Shown here in pieces: positions 28,451 to 30,270 of a DNA stretch of 30,270 nucleotides. The position numbers and the translations under genes are program-made. The stretch is from IMG/VR virus record IMGVR_UViG_3300044715_000645, positions 1-30,270 of that record, one strand, 5' to 3'. Each line of letters begins with the position of its first letter. Position 1 is the stretch's first letter. The DNA comes from a virus. The notes beneath the pieces are model-generated. The model saw only the letters and a list, made by a program, of their open reading frames with translations. It ran no database searches and had not been told where the DNA came from.

Positions 28451-30270
28451 ATGTCAAAATCATATATAATTGGGATAGATCTCGGTACCACAAATAGCTG
28501 CGTAGCAATCTTAGAAAACGGAATTGCTAAAGTAATTGAAAACGCAGAAGGTACACGCACAACCCCCTCAATCATCGCATACACTAACGACGAAATCCTA
28601 GTTGGTGCAGCAGCAAAACGTCAATCAGTAACAAATCCAAAAAACACATTATATGCTGTTAAGCGTCTTATTGGTCGTAAATTTGATGAGTCAGCTGTAC
28701 AGAAAGATATTGACTTAATGCCATATAGCATTATTAAAGCTGACAACGGTGATGCATGGGTAGAAGCAAATGGTGAGAAACTAGCTCCTCCACAAGTGTC
28801 TGCAGAAATTTTACGTAAGATGAAAAAAACTGCAGAGGACTATTTAGGTAAAGAAGTAACTCAAGCAGTTATTACTGTACCTGCATACTTTAACGATTCA
28901 CAACGTCAAGCAACTAAAGATGCAGGACGTATTGCTGGATTAGAAGTATTGCGTATTATTAATGAACCAACTGCTGCAGCATTAAGTTACGGTGTTGATA
29001 AAACTGATAAAAAAGACCGCAAAGTTGCTGTCTTTGATTTGGGTGGTGGTACTTTTGATATTAGTATTATTGAGATCGCCAATGTTGAAGGCGATAAACA
29101 AATTGAAGTATTATCTACAAACGGTGATACGTTCTTAGGTGGTGAAGATTTTGATCAACGTTTAATGGATCATTTGATTGATGAATTTAAGAAAGAGTCT
29201 GGCGTAGATCTTAAAACTGATACAATGGCGTTGCAACGTTTAAAAGAAGCTGCTGAAAAAGCTAAAATTGAATTGTCAAGTACTGCACAAACAAATGTTA
29301 ACTTACCATATGTTACTGCAGATGCTACAGGTCCAAAACACTTAAATGTAACAGTAACTCGCGCTAAGTTTGAATCATTAGTTGACGACTTAGTACAACG
29401 TTCAATTGAACCATGTAAAATTGCAATTGCAGATGCTAAAGTACAATTGTCAGATATTGACGAAATTATTTTAGTAGGTGGTCAAACACGTATGCCTAAA
29501 GTACAAGAAGCAGTTGAAGCATTCTTTGGAAAAGCACCGCGTAAAGACGTTAACCCAGATGAATCTGTTGCTGCAGGGGCTGCTATTCAAGGTGCAGTGT
29601 TAGCAGGTGACAAAACTGACGTATTGTTACTTGACGTTACTCCATTAAGTTTAGGTATTGAAACAATGGGCGGAGTTTTTACTAAGTTAATTACTAAAAA
29701 TACAACTATTCCAACTAAAGCAAGCCAAACATTTTCAACAGCAGAAGATAATCAACCTGCAGTTACTATTAAAGTAGGACAAGGTGAACGCGACTTGTAT
29801 CGTTACAATAAACAACTTGGCGAGTTTAACTTAGAAGGTATTGACTCAGCGCCGCGAGGTCAACCACAGATTGAAGTAACATTTGATATCGATGCCAATG
29901 GTATTATGCATGTAAGTGCTAAAGATAAAAATACAGGCAAAGAGAACAAAATTACTATTAAATCTGATTCGGGATTAACTGACGATGAGATTCAACGTAT
30001 GGTGCGTGAAGCTGAAGAAAACGCAGAATCAGATGCTAAGGCTAAAGAGTTAATTGAAGCGCGTAACAGTGCAGAAGCACAATCACATTCTTTGAAGAAA
30101 GACTACGATGAAGTTAAAGACGAGTTAACTGAAGAAGAACGTACTGCGTTTGATGATGCATTAATTGCACTCGAAACTGCACGCGACGGTGAAGAAGTTG
30201 AAGCAATTACTGAAGCAACATCTAAATTGTTTGAAGCAGCAAGTCCTGTTTTTACTAAAAAACAAGAAGT
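28451..30270 (+). CDS. dnaK: DnaK (Hsp70) molecular chaperone, 3' end cut by window
   Basis: 606 codons are visible, and the frame is open at the right window edge. It is a normal bacterial Dna[13 protein letters not shown] (phosphate 1), [44 protein letters not shown] (phosphate 2), [13 protein letters not shown], then the substrate-binding domain from [23 protein letters not shown] and a helical lid. AAAGGAG lies 7 bp before the ATG. The sequence is close to proteobacterial DnaK, and its codons match the AT-rich phage, so it is an old acquisition. Phage DnaK could help virion protein folding or replace a host copy under stress. No dnaJ or grpE is in view. Confidence 0.97.
   Translation, partial: MSKSYIIGIDLGTTNSCVAILENGIAKVIENAEGTRTTPSIIAYTNDEILVGAAAKRQSVTNPKNTLYAVKRLIGRKFDESAVQKDIDLMPYSIIKADNGDAWVEANGEKLAPPQVSAEILRKMKKTAEDYLGKEVTQAVITVPAYFNDSQRQATKDAGRIAGLEVLRIINEPTAAALSYGVDKTDKKDRKVAVFDLGGGTFDISIIEIANVEGDKQIEVLSTNGDTFLGGEDFDQRLMDHLIDEFKKESGVDLKTDTMALQRLKEAAEKAKIELSSTAQTNVNLPYVTADATGPKHLNVTVTRAKFESLVDDLVQRSIEPCKIAIADAKVQLSDIDEIILVGGQTRMPKVQEAVEAFFGKAPRKDVNPDESVAAGAAIQGAVLAGDKTDVLLLDVTPLSLGIETMGGVFTKLITKNTTIPTKASQTFSTAEDNQPAVTIKVGQGERDLYRYNKQLGEFNLEGIDSAPRGQPQIEVTFDIDANGIMHVSAKDKNTGKENKITIKSDSGLTDDEIQRMVREAEENAESDAKAKELIEARNSAEAQSHSLKKDYDEVKDELTEEERTAFDDALIALETARDGEEVEAITEATSKLFEAASPVFTKKQE

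Overview
This window is a contiguous stretch of an AT-rich, T4-type (myovirus) phage genome. The evidence is tail-fibre and spike genes, a PAAR spike-tip protein, a T4-like class Ia ribonucleotide reductase cluster interrupted by a free-standing HNH endonuclease, a T4 Rnl1-type RNA ligase, a DexA-like exonuclease, TATAAATA-like late promoters, and tight packing with ATGA or TAATG overlaps. All genes but one are on the + strand. Phage-borne copies of host-type genes (dnaK, ribosomal protein bS21, Fe/Mn superoxide dismutase, rlpA) point to a proteobacterial host. A 24-residue PqqA homologue suggests a host that makes pyrroloquinoline quinone, plausibly a low-GC methylotroph; the host assignment is inference.

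Layout. 1-3.8 kb: tail-fibre and adhesin genes (LamG protein, tail assembly chaperone), a zincin, and a probably abundant small structural protein with its own promoter and terminator. 3.9-7.9 kb: a string of conserved small genes, a nucleotidyltransferase-fold protein, a repeat-rich QQPANG protein and a 330-aa structural-type protein. 7.9-10.7 kb: a RecB-like exonuclease from a consensus sigma70 promoter, then a small late protein and a beta-helix tailspike. 10.8-16.5 kb: nrdA, superoxide dismutase, HNH endonuclease, two small genes, nrdB, two tiny genes, glutaredoxin and a small barrel-like protein. 16.5-17.4 kb: a tail-type protein, PAAR tip and pqqA. 17.4-18.3 kb: the only minus-strand gene, convergent with pqqA across a palindromic terminator. 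18.36-19.9 kb: an early promoter, a ~260-nt structured leader RNA, rlpA, a conserved gene and bS21. 19.9-23.6 kb: two fibre genes. 23.6-28.4 kb: two early-type operons (small membrane proteins, RNA ligase, a degenerate DnaB-like protein, an exported protein, DexA-like exonuclease). 28.4 kb to the end: dnaK, cut by the window edge.

How it fits together. The nrd cluster makes dNTPs, with glutaredoxin as likely reductant and SOD as a possible guard of the oxygen-dependent radical enzyme. The SOD, the zincin, a proline/glutamine-rich protein and the minus-strand protein share short N-termini that resemble T4 capsid-targeting peptides with an L/I-x-E cleavage site, so some may be packaged in the head. 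PqqA, bS21 and DnaK would act on host metabolism, ribosomes and protein folding. Regulation shows three recurring themes: sigma70 promoters for early-type operons against TATAAATA-like late promoters; transcripts predicted to begin with a hairpin; and one 13-bp inverted repeat that would hide a ribosome-binding site in read-through transcripts but not in the late transcript.
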